Source of the DNA: Pseudomonas sp. PA15(2017)
GTDB taxonomy: Bacteria; Pseudomonadota; Gammaproteobacteria; Pseudomonadales; Pseudomonadaceae
Length of the DNA: 35,847 nucleotides
NCBI RefSeq assembly: GCF_001945395.1
Contig: NZ_MSXV01000036.1
Coordinates: 1-35,847, forward strand
Reading direction: 5' to 3'
Position 1 is the first letter of the stretch, and every line of letters begins with the position of its first letter. A program made the position numbers and the translations under genes. Below, piece after piece: positions 16,065 to 24,079 of the stretch. The notes under the pieces are model-generated. The model was given only the letters and a program-made list of their open reading frames with translations, was not told where the DNA came from and searched no databases.

Positions 16065-16283
16065 ATGAGCACGCATACCGCTACCCTCGCCCGTCAAACC
16101 GAATCGCTGGATACGCCGATGCTGGCCATCGCCCTGCCGCTGTTGCTGGTGTCACTGGTGCTGGCGGGCAGCGGCACAGGTGCGCTTTCGCTGGTGCTGT
16201 CCGGCCTGGGCGCCATGGCCGCCTACGGTCTGGCACGCCAGGCGCTGCTGGGTGGCGCTCAGTCGAAGACGGTTACCGTCTGA
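16065..16283 (+). CDS. Small hydrophobic membrane protein, unknown function
   Basis: This 72-residue protein begins MSTHTATLARQTESLDTPM, then has two hydrophobic stretches (about 19-36 and 40-60) rich in Leu, Ala and Gly. It ends in a short polar tail. The ribosome site GGAG lies about 6 bases before the ATG, which supports real translation. The last 25 bases overlap the end of the convergent thioesterase gene. No family is recognised. By gene order it resembles the uncharacterised ORF after the chemoreceptor in P. aeruginosa. A two-pass inner-membrane peptide is likely. Confidence 0.65.
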   Translation: MSTHTATLARQTESLDTPMLAIALPLLLVSLVLAGSGTGALSLVLSGLGAMAAYGLARQALLGGAQSKTVTV

Positions 16284-17056
16284 CGGCTGATGGCCAGCAG
16301 CTCGCCCTCTGCACTCCACAGCCCCGCCGCCACATGCCCGTAGCCTTCGCGGGCATGCTCGATTTCGGCGCGATACAGGCACCACCCGTCAGAGGTGAGA
16401 TGGCGCAGTGGCTGAATGAATTCGATGGTCCAGGTCAGTGAGCTGCCGGGCGCCGGCTTGTCGAGCAGCGACAACACCGCCGGCGGCCACGCATCGACCA
16501 GCCCGAGCAGGTGCGCCTCGTCGAGTGGTTCGATGCGCTGCTGCTCGCGAAACCGCACCCAACCGCCCATTTCCCGGGACTGACTGCCACTGAACGGCAG
16601 GCCGCCCAACCCCCAGCGCAGCGCCAGGTGGCGAGTGAACTCCGGCGTGACCTGCGGAATGTAAGGCAACTCCTGGCTTTGCTCAGGCGCCTTGATCACT
16701 GGCGCCGATAGTGCCTGCACGCTGATCGAAGAGCGGCGCGGCGTGCCGAAGCTGCCCTGTATCAACGCCACTACCTGGCCGTTCTGCACGGCACGCCCCA
16801 GCACCTGGCTGACCGATGAGCCGGCGCGCAGCACGTCGGCCTCGAAACAGGTGGCCACGCCAGGAGGGACCGGGGCGACGAAGCTGATTGCCAGGGATCG
16901 TGGTGGGCGATCGGCGGGCACCTTGCTGCGCATCACGGCATAGACCAGCGCCGCCACGACGCCGCCAAACGTGGCACGGCCCTGGCCCCAGTCGGCGGGA
17001 ATCGACAGCGCCTCGGGTGTGCGCTGCACCTGCTCAAGTAGCTCGAAGAAATTCAT
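16259..17056 (-). CDS. TesB-like acyl-CoA thioesterase (double hotdog)
   Basis: This 265-residue protein starts MNFFELLEQVQRT, chosen over an ATG at 17074 because the GGAGAGGTG ribosome site lies directly upstream. The first hotdog half includes the GRATFGGVVAALVYAVM helix and the RSLAISFVAPVPPG strand. The second half (about 150-265) has the LTWTIEFIQPL strand and ends in AISRQTVTVFD. This is the 4HBT_3/TesB-like arrangement that hydrolyses acyl-CoA. Substrate chain length is unknown. It is cytoplasmic, with no signal peptide. Its 3' end overlaps the small convergent membrane-protein gene by 25 bases. The CHAD gene lies upstream on the same strand, 77 bases away. Confidence 0.87.
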   Translation of the reverse strand: MNFFELLEQVQRTPEALSIPADWGQGRATFGGVVAALVYAVMRSKVPADRPPRSLAISFVAPVPPGVATCFEADVLRAGSSVSQVLGRAVQNGQVVALIQGSFGTPRRSSISVQALSAPVIKAPEQSQELPYIPQVTPEFTRHLALRWGLGGLPFSGSQSREMGGWVRFREQQRIEPLDEAHLLGLVDAWPPAVLSLLDKPAPGSSLTWTIEFIQPLRHLTSDGWCLYRAEIEHAREGYGHVAAGLWSAEGELLAISRQTVTVFD

Positions 17057-17133
17057 AGTCACCTCTCCTGTCATCGTATGGATGGTAAGAGACGCGCCAC
17101 GCTACGGCGAGCCCGGCGCAGACGACAGATCGG

Positions 17134-17904
17134 TCATTGTTGGGGCTCGAGCGCTGCCAGCAAACGCGACTGGATTGCCTGCGCCGAACGCTCGGCGGCC
17201 TCCATCGACGCGCGCCAGGCCGGAATGAAGCCTTTCAGATCGGGCTCGTGCTCGGCGGTTGCCAGCCACTGCGAATGGTCGTGCCAGTCGCCGAGCACCG
17301 CCTGGCCCTTCTTGAGCAACTTCAATTGCGCGGCCGACAGTGGTGAAAGCTGTGGGTAAGCCTCGGCGGTGTAACGCACTCGTTTGATCCGCAGGCGTAC
17401 CCGGTGGCGATCATGCTCTGCATCACCCAACGCGGCGATCAGCTTGCTGCGCTGCTTGCGCAGGTAGCGTTTGACGCTTTTCTGCAGGTCATCGAGTTCA
17501 CCGCTGGCCTGCTGGGCGGCCAACTCCTGCGGCCATTCATCCAGCGCATGGAACAGCGCTGGCAAAGCGCGACTGGCGAGCACCATCGCATCGCCTTTAC
17601 GGCGTTGCACCATGCGCCGGTCGGCCGCAGCGTGCTCGCCATGCGCGTGCAAGGTTTCGATCAGCACTTCCAGATCGCGCAGCGGGCCTGTCAGGCGCCC
17701 GAGTTCAGCCGCACGCTTTTGCAGGGCATCGCTGCCAGCAGCACCCTTGAGGGGCTTGAGCAGACTACGCAGTCTGCGCAGGCAGACGCGCAAATCATGC
17801 AGCGCTTCACCATCTGTTTGCGCCTGAAGGCGCTCGCGGCAGGCATAAAGCGCGACTTGCAACCGCAGTACTTCGCTGCGCAACTTACCGACAAAACCGC
17901 TCAT
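17134..17904 (-). CDS. CHAD domain protein
   Basis: This 256-residue all-helical protein has the CHAD pattern of basic helices with conserved histidines. The blocks are EALHDLRVCLRRLRSLLKPL (about 34-53), RLTGPLRDLEVLI, and the second repeat AEHDRHRVRLRIKRVRYTAEAY (about 162-183), with LGDWHDH near the end. CHAD domains bind inorganic polyphosphate through this basic pore. Here the domain stands alone, with no CYTH domain. The protein is probably cytoplasmic or granule-associated. It follows tgpA by 22 bases on the same strand and could be co-transcribed with the moxR-DUF58-tgpA genes. A functional link to them is not shown. Confidence 0.9.
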   Translation of the reverse strand: MSGFVGKLRSEVLRLQVALYACRERLQAQTDGEALHDLRVCLRRLRSLLKPLKGAAGSDALQKRAAELGRLTGPLRDLEVLIETLHAHGEHAAADRRMVQRRKGDAMVLASRALPALFHALDEWPQELAAQQASGELDDLQKSVKRYLRKQRSKLIAALGDAEHDRHRVRLRIKRVRYTAEAYPQLSPLSAAQLKLLKKGQAVLGDWHDHSQWLATAEHEPDLKGFIPAWRASMEAAERSAQAIQSRLLAALEPQQ

Positions 17905-17926
17905 TGCAGAACTCCTGGGAAACCGT

Positions 17927-19921
17927 TCAAGGGGATCGACTCCAGCGCCACGGTAGCTGCCGGCGCAGCGCGTTCAGCTGTTGGAGCAGCGCCTTGGACG
18001 AAATGTTCTGCCCCGCATAGCGCTGCGCTTCGAAAGTCTGCAAAAAGGCACCGATGGCGTCCGCCTGCTCGGGCAACGCCTCGGCTGCGCGTCGAGCGAA
18101 GGCACGTAGGCCTTCGCCTGCAAGGCGCTTTACGCCATGCCTGGCCAGCAACTGCTCGAAGCGCTGGAAGAGGTGTAACGAGGGGTCACGCTCGACTCGC
18201 CAGGGTTTGAACAACCACAGCGACAGCAAGCCCAGCAGCACGCCACCGCCGCCGACCAATGCCAGAATCAGCTTGCTGGCGTCGACCTGGCCGAACCAGC
18301 GCTGCAACAGCTCGAACTGCTGCGCCCCCTGATAACCGAGTACCCAACGCTGCCAGCCATAGTTGAGGTCGTCCCAGGCCAGGCGCAGCTCGTTCAGCCA
18401 GGTCAGGTTGCGATAACGCAACGGCGAAAACGGCGAGTCGGCGAGAAAGCTCTGTTCGCCGGCTAGGGCTTGTTCCAGGCCTTGCTCGATTCGCTCGGGG
18501 GCGACCTGGAAGGTCGGGTCCACACTCGTCCAGCCCTGTTCCGGCGACCAGTACTCGATCCAGGCGTGTGCATCGAACTGGCGAACCTGCACGTAGCGGC
18601 CATTGTTGCTGAGTTCGCCGCCCTGGTAACCCGCCACCACGCGGCTGGGGATACCCGCTGCGCGCAGTACGAAGGTCATCGCGCCCGCGTAGTGCGCGCA
18701 AAAGCCGCTGCGGGTGTCGAACAGGAATTCGTCGATGGAATCGGCGCCGAGCGGGGTTGGCGTCAGGGTATAGATGTAGGGCTGGCGATTGAAATGAGCG
18801 AGCAGCGCCGCGACCAGCTCGCCATCCTGCGGGTACTGGCGACGCAATTCCTGGGCCCAGGCGCGACTGCGCGCATCCCCCTCACGGGGTAGGTGCAACA
18901 GAGCCTGCCGCCTGCTCGACGACAGTTGCGGTTCCCGTAGTGCCTGCGGCCAGGAGGCGACATCATAGAGCAACGCACGATCCACCGGGCGGTTGCGCTG
19001 CAGTCGGAAATCCCCCATCTGCCGCGTGCCTTGCAGCTCGGTCTGGGCCACGTCGAGGGCGAACAACCAGGGTCGGGTGGTCGGCTGCATCACCACGCTG
19101 TAGCGCAGCGCTTCACCACGGGGTTGCCATTGCGGCGCTGGCGAGAACTGCTCACCCGGCGATTGCGACCAGCGCCGGCCGTCGAACTGGTCGAGCGTCA
19201 GCGCGCGCCAGTACAGCTCGCTGCGCGCCGGCACCCGGCCCTCGAAGCTGGCGCGAAAGGCCAGCTCCCCGGAGCGCGTCAGCTCGGCGATGTCACCGGG
19301 CGCCATGCTGTCGGCCAACCCGGTGACCGCACCGCGCTCGTTGGGCACCGGTAGCGACCACAGCGGCCCCAGCCGCGGAAAGAACAGGAACAGCAACAAC
19401 ATCAGTGGCAATGCCTGCAGCAGCAGGCTGGCCGACAGGCGCAGGGTGCGCCAGGGCCGGGTTGCCGTGCCGCTTTGCTGCAAACCGATCAGTGCAGCCA
19501 GCAAGGCGCAGACCGGCAGCAGGCTGAACAGCGCGACGAGGATGCTGTCATCGAACAGGTACGCGGTCACCACCACGAAGAAGCCGAGAAAGATCACCAC
19601 CAATGCATCGCGGCGGGTACGCATTTCCAGCAACTTGAGGGTGAACGCCGCCACCAGCAGTACCACCCCGCCATCCAGCCCGACCAGCGTGCCGCGGGAC
19701 AGAAACACCCCAGCCGCCGCCAGGACGATCAGGCCGATACGCACGACCAGGCTGGGATAGCCGGCGCGCATGCGGAAAATCTGAATACGCCACGCCGCGC
19801 AGCCCAGCCACAGGCCGATCACCCACATCGGCAGGTGAAAGGCATGGGGCAGGATGACCAGCGCCTGGGCCACCAACAGCCAGGTCAGGCTGATACGCGG
19901 GATGCCGGCGACGCTGCTCAT
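17927..19921 (-). CDS. tgpA: TgpA-type membrane protein with periplasmic transglutaminase domain
   Basis: This 664-residue protein has about five or six N-terminal TM helices (residues 12-185), a periplasmic domain (about 190-545) and one TM near 550-570. It ends in a cytoplasmic C-terminal tail with a DUF4129-like end. The transglutaminase-like triad is intact: Cys408 in TRSGFCAHYAG, His452 in FDAHAWIEYW and Asp468 in TSVDPT. The P. aeruginosa homologue TgpA is of similar size and reported as essential, though its substrate is unclear. The start at 19921 has GGAGG 6 bases upstream and overlaps the DUF58 stop by 4 bases (ATGA). It forms a translationally coupled operon with moxR and the DUF58 gene. 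Confidence 0.93.
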   Translation of the reverse strand: MSSVAGIPRISLTWLLVAQALVILPHAFHLPMWVIGLWLGCAAWRIQIFRMRAGYPSLVVRIGLIVLAAAGVFLSRGTLVGLDGGVVLLVAAFTLKLLEMRTRRDALVVIFLGFFVVVTAYLFDDSILVALFSLLPVCALLAALIGLQQSGTATRPWRTLRLSASLLLQALPLMLLLFLFFPRLGPLWSLPVPNERGAVTGLADSMAPGDIAELTRSGELAFRASFEGRVPARSELYWRALTLDQFDGRRWSQSPGEQFSPAPQWQPRGEALRYSVVMQPTTRPWLFALDVAQTELQGTRQMGDFRLQRNRPVDRALLYDVASWPQALREPQLSSSRRQALLHLPREGDARSRAWAQELRRQYPQDGELVAALLAHFNRQPYIYTLTPTPLGADSIDEFLFDTRSGFCAHYAGAMTFVLRAAGIPSRVVAGYQGGELSNNGRYVQVRQFDAHAWIEYWSPEQGWTSVDPTFQVAPERIEQGLEQALAGEQSFLADSPFSPLRYRNLTWLNELRLAWDDLNYGWQRWVLGYQGAQQFELLQRWFGQVDASKLILALVGGGGVLLGLLSLWLFKPWRVERDPSLHLFQRFEQLLARHGVKRLAGEGLRAFARRAAEALPEQADAIGAFLQTFEAQRYAGQNISSKALLQQLNALRRQLPWRWSRSP

Positions 19922-20901
19922 GGGCGGCCTCCATACAACGCCAGCGCTCGCAGGCACTGCTCGCGGTGCCGTTCACCGATGGCGACCGGGAGTGACTCGC
20001 TCGGCAGCTGCAAGGCGAACGGCTGTTGACGCTCGGAGAGCACCAGCACCCAATGGCAGAGCAGCGATAGTCGGCTTTCCAGGTCGCCGCTGAGCGCGTC
20101 GAAATCCAGCAACAGGTCACGGCCCGTCTGGGCGGCAAAATCCTTGACCAGCAGCCCCTGGCCCCGCGAATAGGCCTTCCAGTGCAGACGCCGGCGCGAA
20201 TCGCCTGGCTGATAGGTACGCAGGCCCTGGAAGTCATCACTGCCCTGCCCCCGGCTGACCAACCCTTCCTGCTCGTCGTCCGCGCTACCGCCGGGCGCCA
20301 GCGGCAGCTCGCCCTCCAGTGGCCGCGGGTACACCAGCACCGCCTGGTCCAGATCGACATGGCTCCAGGCGACCAGCAGGCCCAGGGGGAAGCGGCTTTC
20401 CACCCGCAAGCGCCCGGGCTGCAGCCAACCACGCCTCAGGGTTTGCAGACCCAGCTCGCACTCGACCGAGCCTCGCGGTGGCACATCCTGCTGCTGCAGG
20501 TCGGCAGGCGGCCAACCCAGGGCGACGGCCTCATGGGCGCGGCTGCGGCTTTCCAGGCGCACCCGCAGGCGCGCCGCTTCGCCGGCGAATACCGCGCCAG
20601 CGCCACCGGCATGCAGCACCAACCCGGCCAGGTTGCGGTAGGTATGCAGGATGGTCACCACGAACACCGAACCGAGCAGTAAGGTCAGCCCGTAGGCCAA
20701 GCTGCTCTGGTAGTTGATGGCCGCCAGTAGCATCACCAACAAGGCGAACAGGAACGCTACACCCACCCGGCTCGGCAGGATGAATATCCGTCGCTGGTTG
20801 AGTTGCACACTGGCCGCCGCCGGTATGCGCCGGGCCAGCCAGCGATCCCAGCGCTGCCTGAAGGCACCCGTCAAAGCGCGGGCACTTCGCGCAGCAGCCA
20901 C
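19918..20901 (-). CDS. DUF58 domain membrane protein
   Basis: This protein of about 327 residues has two adjacent TM helices (about 43-85) followed by a cytoplasmic region. The DUF58 signature is SDDFQGLRTYQPGDSRRR then LHWKAYSR (about residues 221-246). DUF58 proteins accompany MoxR AAA+ ATPases and transglutaminase-core membrane proteins. They may act as a scaffold related to von Willebrand factor A domains. The displayed start is a GTG at 20901, overlapping moxR by 31 bases. A TTG at 20874, overlapping the moxR stop by a few bases, is an alternative typical of coupled genes. Neither has a strong ribosome site. Confidence 0.9.
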   Translation of the reverse strand: MAAARSARALTGAFRQRWDRWLARRIPAAASVQLNQRRIFILPSRVGVAFLFALLVMLLAAINYQSSLAYGLTLLLGSVFVVTILHTYRNLAGLVLHAGGAGAVFAGEAARLRVRLESRSRAHEAVALGWPPADLQQQDVPPRGSVECELGLQTLRRGWLQPGRLRVESRFPLGLLVAWSHVDLDQAVLVYPRPLEGELPLAPGGSADDEQEGLVSRGQGSDDFQGLRTYQPGDSRRRLHWKAYSRGQGLLVKDFAAQTGRDLLLDFDALSGDLESRLSLLCHWVLVLSERQQPFALQLPSESLPVAIGERHREQCLRALALYGGRP

Positions 20902-21788
20902 TGCACCAGGGCGCCACCGCCATGCCCGGCCGGGTCCGCCTGATCACGCAGGCGGTGCCCCGCCACGGCCGGCAGTACCGCCTGGACGTCCTCGGGAATC
21001 ACGTAATCGCGCTCGGCCAACAGCGCCCAGGCGCGCGCTGCGGCGAGCAATGCCAGGCTGCCACGCGGCGACAGGCCCCAGGCGAACTGCGGCTGGGTAC
21101 GCGTGGCCTCGACCAGGCGCAGTACATAGTCGACCAGCGCATCACTGACGCGCACCTTGGGCACTTCGGCCTGCAGCTTCGCCAACTCGGCGTGGTCGAG
21201 CACCGCATCCAGGGTCGGCAACACCGAGCGCCGGGGCTCGCCCAGCAACAGCGCCTTCTCGGCGGCGCGAGCCGGATAGCCCAGCGACAGACGCATCAGA
21301 AAGCGATCGAGCTGCGACTCGGGCAGCGCGAAGGTGCCGCTTTGGCTGATCGGGTTCTGGGTAGCGATGACGAAGAACGGATCGGGCAGCGGACGCGTCG
21401 CACCTTCGATGGTCACCTGCCCCTCCTCCATGGCTTCGAGCAACGCGCTCTGGCTTTTCGGCGTGGCGCGGTTGATCTCGTCCGCCAGTACCAGCTCGGT
21501 AAACACCGGGCCGGGGTGGAACAGGAACTGCCCACTGTCCTTGTCGAATACCGAGGTGCCGAGAATGTCCCCCGGCAGCAGGTCGGAGGTGAACTGGATA
21601 CGCTGAAAGCTCAGCCCCAGCACCTTGGCCAGGGCATGACTGAGGGTGGTCTTGCCCATGCCGGGCAGGTCCTCGATCAACAGGTGACCGCGGGCCAGCA
21701 GGCAGGTCAGCGCCAGGCGCACCTGCGCCTCCTTGCCGAGCAGCACCTGGTTGATGGAATCCAGGCAGGCGTCCAGTTTCGTGTGCAT
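20871..21788 (-). CDS. MoxR-family AAA+ ATPase
   Basis: This 305-residue ATPase starts at MHTKLDACLD, with GAGGAG 7 bases upstream. The longer ATG at 21842 lacks this. Walker A is PGMGKTT (42-48), Walker B LVLADEINRA, sensor 1 VIATQNP and the arginine finger region LPESQLDRFLMR. The C-terminal lid domain includes SPRGSLALL. MoxR ATPases act as chaperones for maturing protein complexes and metal cofactors. As the first gene of the moxR-DUF58-tgpA operon it probably works on or with those membrane proteins. The promoter should lie in 21789-21860, where TTACGTAA forms a small palindrome. Confidence 0.94.
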   Translation of the reverse strand: MHTKLDACLDSINQVLLGKEAQVRLALTCLLARGHLLIEDLPGMGKTTLSHALAKVLGLSFQRIQFTSDLLPGDILGTSVFDKDSGQFLFHPGPVFTELVLADEINRATPKSQSALLEAMEEGQVTIEGATRPLPDPFFVIATQNPISQSGTFALPESQLDRFLMRLSLGYPARAAEKALLLGEPRRSVLPTLDAVLDHAELAKLQAEVPKVRVSDALVDYVLRLVEATRTQPQFAWGLSPRGSLALLAAARAWALLAERDYVIPEDVQAVLPAVAGHRLRDQADPAGHGGGALVQWLLREVPAL

Positions 21789-21947
21789 CGTCCACTCCTC
21801 ATGCAAGTGGCTCGATGCTACTGACCTGATGGCAGTGGGCAAAGCGTTACGTAATGTTTGCTGACGAAACTGTGCGCCAGGCCCATGCCTCGCCGCACAA
21901 GCATGGAAGCGACGAGCGCTTCCCGCGTATCGAGCTGTACGGGTGGA

Positions 21948-22556
21948 TCACGACGGGCGCTGCAGGTCGAAGGTGTCCCGGGTGCGGCTATAGGCCGTAC
22001 CGCCCAACCGCCCGACCAGATCGAGGCGCTGCGGGTCGACCCGTCCTTTATCGTTGAGCACCTCATCGCTGATATGCGCCAACAGCACCTCGGCGAAGAT
22101 CAGGTGATGGTTGGGCTGTTTATCCGGATAGCCCATGATCTGCGCGACCCGGCACTCGAACGCCACGGCGGCGCCCTTGACCCGCGGCGGCGCCACGCGG
22201 CTACTGGCGACCGAGTCGATACCGCAATGGACGAATTCGCTGGTGCTGCGCGGCAGGATCGCCGCGCTGGCATTCATGGCTTCGGCTTGCGCGAACGACA
22301 CCAGGTGAATAACCAGCTCGCCGGTTTCCTGGGCATTGCGCAGGGTGTCTTTCAATGCGCCGTCGTCCCGGGTGCCGACATTGACCATCAGCGTCGCCGG
22401 CTCGTCGCTGATCACCTGAAAGAAGCTGAATGGCGCCAGGTTGGTGACGCCCTCCTTGGAGATGCTCGACACCCAGGCGATGGGCCTGGGCGTCACGGTC
22501 GATGCAAGCCAGCGGTAACGGTCCAACGGGGTCAGGTCAGCGAAATCGAGCAGCAT
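21948..22556 (-). CDS. Flavin reductase-like FMN-binding split-barrel protein
   Basis: This 202-residue protein starts at MLLDFADLTP, with GGAG 6 bases upstream. The conserved STVTPRPIAWVSSIS segment (about 19-33), followed by NLAPFSFFQVIS and the GELVIHLVS strand, is the FMN-binding split-barrel of the flavin reductase-like/flavoredoxin family. FMN binding and NAD(P)H-dependent reduction are known for relatives. The substrate here is unknown. It lies next to the moxR operon on the same strand but 160 bases away, so it is likely separate. No partner monooxygenase is nearby. Confidence 0.88.
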   Translation of the reverse strand: MLLDFADLTPLDRYRWLASTVTPRPIAWVSSISKEGVTNLAPFSFFQVISDEPATLMVNVGTRDDGALKDTLRNAQETGELVIHLVSFAQAEAMNASAAILPRSTSEFVHCGIDSVASSRVAPPRVKGAAVAFECRVAQIMGYPDKQPNHHLIFAEVLLAHISDEVLNDKGRVDPQRLDLVGRLGGTAYSRTRDTFDLQRPS

Positions 22557-22604
22557 TGCGATCTCCGGCATTCAGGTTGCCGCAAGCTTACTCCAGTGCG
22601 CGAC

Positions 22605-22877
22605 TCAGCGGCCCGCTCGGGACTCGCGAATGTAGAAACGCGCCTTCTCGGACTTGTTGGTGCAGCCGCGGTAGGCCTCGAACTGCTGCTGGGTTTTCGC
22701 CGCCGTCATCAGCGAGGCAGCCTTGGAATAGCTGACCGTACCGGCGAAACCTTCGGCCTTGGCCAGGTCGAGTTCCTGCCAGGCCGCATCGAGTTGGTTC
22801 GCGCAGCTGTCACGGTAGGAAGTGGTCGCTGAGCAGCCCGCCAACAGCGCAATCGGTAAGAGAATCCAGGCTTTCAT
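22605..22877 (-). CDS. Small lipoprotein of unknown function
   Basis: This 90-residue protein has a short lipoprotein signal (MKAWILLPIALLAGC) with lipobox LLAGC and acceptor Cys15. The mature part has an Ala/Gln-rich helical region (QLDAAWQELDLAKAEGF, then TAAKTQQQFEAYRGC). Two further cysteines, in DSCANQ and RGCTNK, could form a disulfide. Residues after Cys15 are Ser-Ala, not Asp, so outer-membrane sorting by Lol is expected. The start is set by the signal peptide; longer in-frame upstream sequence runs into the patatin promoter region. I recall similar short lipoproteins beside the patatin gene in other pseudomonads but know no function. Confidence 0.8.
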   Translation of the reverse strand: MKAWILLPIALLAGCSATTSYRDSCANQLDAAWQELDLAKAEGFAGTVSYSKAASLMTAAKTQQQFEAYRGCTNKSEKARFYIRESRAGR

Positions 22878-23016
22878 GTCGCATACTCCAGGGGTTGGCC
22901 GGCAATCAGGTAACCGGTGTTGTGTAGGACGATAGACGAGTGAAAAAGTGCCACTATCCACGTGCGACAAGGCGCAGAATGCGCATGGACGAGCGACACG
23001 AATCAGGGAGAGCTGA

Positions 23017-24066
23017 ATGAGCAAGAAAGTGGCCTTGGTGCTGGGTTCGGGCGGTGCGCGTGGCTATGCGCACATTGGTGTCATTGAGGAACTGGAAGCG
23101 CGTGGCTACGAGATCGGCTGCATCGCCGGGTGCTCCATGGGCGCGGTAGTCGGCGGCATCTATGCAGCCGGCAAGCTCAAGGACTACAGCGACTGGACCC
23201 AGAGCCTGGATTACCTCGATGTACTGCGCCTGCTGGATGTCAGCTTTCGCCTGGGTGCCATACGCGGTGAAAAGGTCTTCGGGCGGATTCGCGAGATCGT
23301 CGGCGAAATCAACATCGAGTCGCTGAATATCCCCTTCACGGCGGTGGCCACCGATCTCACCAACCAGCAGGAAATCTGGTTCCAGGAAGGTTGTCTGCAC
23401 CAGGCCATGCGCGCCTCGGCAGCGATCCCCAGTCTGTTCACACCGGTTATTCAAGGCAAACGCATGCTGGTGGATGGCGGTCTGCTCAATCCACTGCCCA
23501 TCGTGCCGGTGGTCTCGAGCCACTGCGACCTGATCATCGCCGTCAACCTCAACTCGGCCCATCAGCAGCATTATCAGTTGCCCGTGGTCGAGCGCCCGGC
23601 AGCGATCAAAGGACGTTTCGACCAGTTGATGGCTTCCCTTGGCTCGCGCCTGCCCTCGCTGCGCCGCAAGGGTGGCGAGGACGATCCCTTGCTGCTTCTC
23701 GAACGCGGCTCGTCGCCAAAGGCACTCGAGCAGGCCGATCTGTGGCTGCAGGAACCATTGAGCCCCCATGGCCAGCAACCGGCCGCCGCCCCACAGGACG
23801 ACAGCGCGCCCAAGTCGGCCAGCGGCTCGCGGGTCGCTCATATGGCCGGGCCGGCGTCGCTGCTGGAGTTGATAAACCAGAGCTTCGAGGTGATGCAGAC
23901 GTCGCTGTCGCAATACAAGATCGCCGGCTACCCGCCGGACATCCTGATCAACGTGCCCAAACGGGTGTGCCGCTTCTTCGAATTCTACAAAGCGCCGGAG
24001 TTGATCATGCTGGGCCGGCAGATCGCCCGCGACACGCTGGACAGGTACGAACGCGGCGACCGCTGA
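23017..24066 (+). CDS. Patatin-like phospholipase (RssA type)
   Basis: This 349-residue cytoplasmic patatin-fold serine hydrolase has the oxyanion loop GSGGARG (10-16), nucleophile Ser40 in GCSMG and the catalytic Asp153 in VDGGLLNP. The fold region covers about 5-185. A long C-terminal extension (about 190-349) includes a variable Pro/Ala/Ser linker and a conserved end (FFEFYKAPELIMLG) typical of the RssA/YlbK group, possibly mediating partner contacts. No autotransporter domain is present, so it is not a PlpD. Phospholipase A activity is predicted from the catalytic dyad. It diverges from the small lipoprotein gene and converges with the AI-2E family gene, leaving 13 bases. Confidence 0.9.
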   Translation: MSKKVALVLGSGGARGYAHIGVIEELEARGYEIGCIAGCSMGAVVGGIYAAGKLKDYSDWTQSLDYLDVLRLLDVSFRLGAIRGEKVFGRIREIVGEINIESLNIPFTAVATDLTNQQEIWFQEGCLHQAMRASAAIPSLFTPVIQGKRMLVDGGLLNPLPIVPVVSSHCDLIIAVNLNSAHQQHYQLPVVERPAAIKGRFDQLMASLGSRLPSLRRKGGEDDPLLLLERGSSPKALEQADLWLQEPLSPHGQQPAAAPQDDSAPKSASGSRVAHMAGPASLLELINQSFEVMQTSLSQYKIAGYPPDILINVPKRVCRFFEFYKAPELIMLGRQIARDTLDRYERGDR

Positions 24067-24079
24067 GTCGCCGCTCCGG

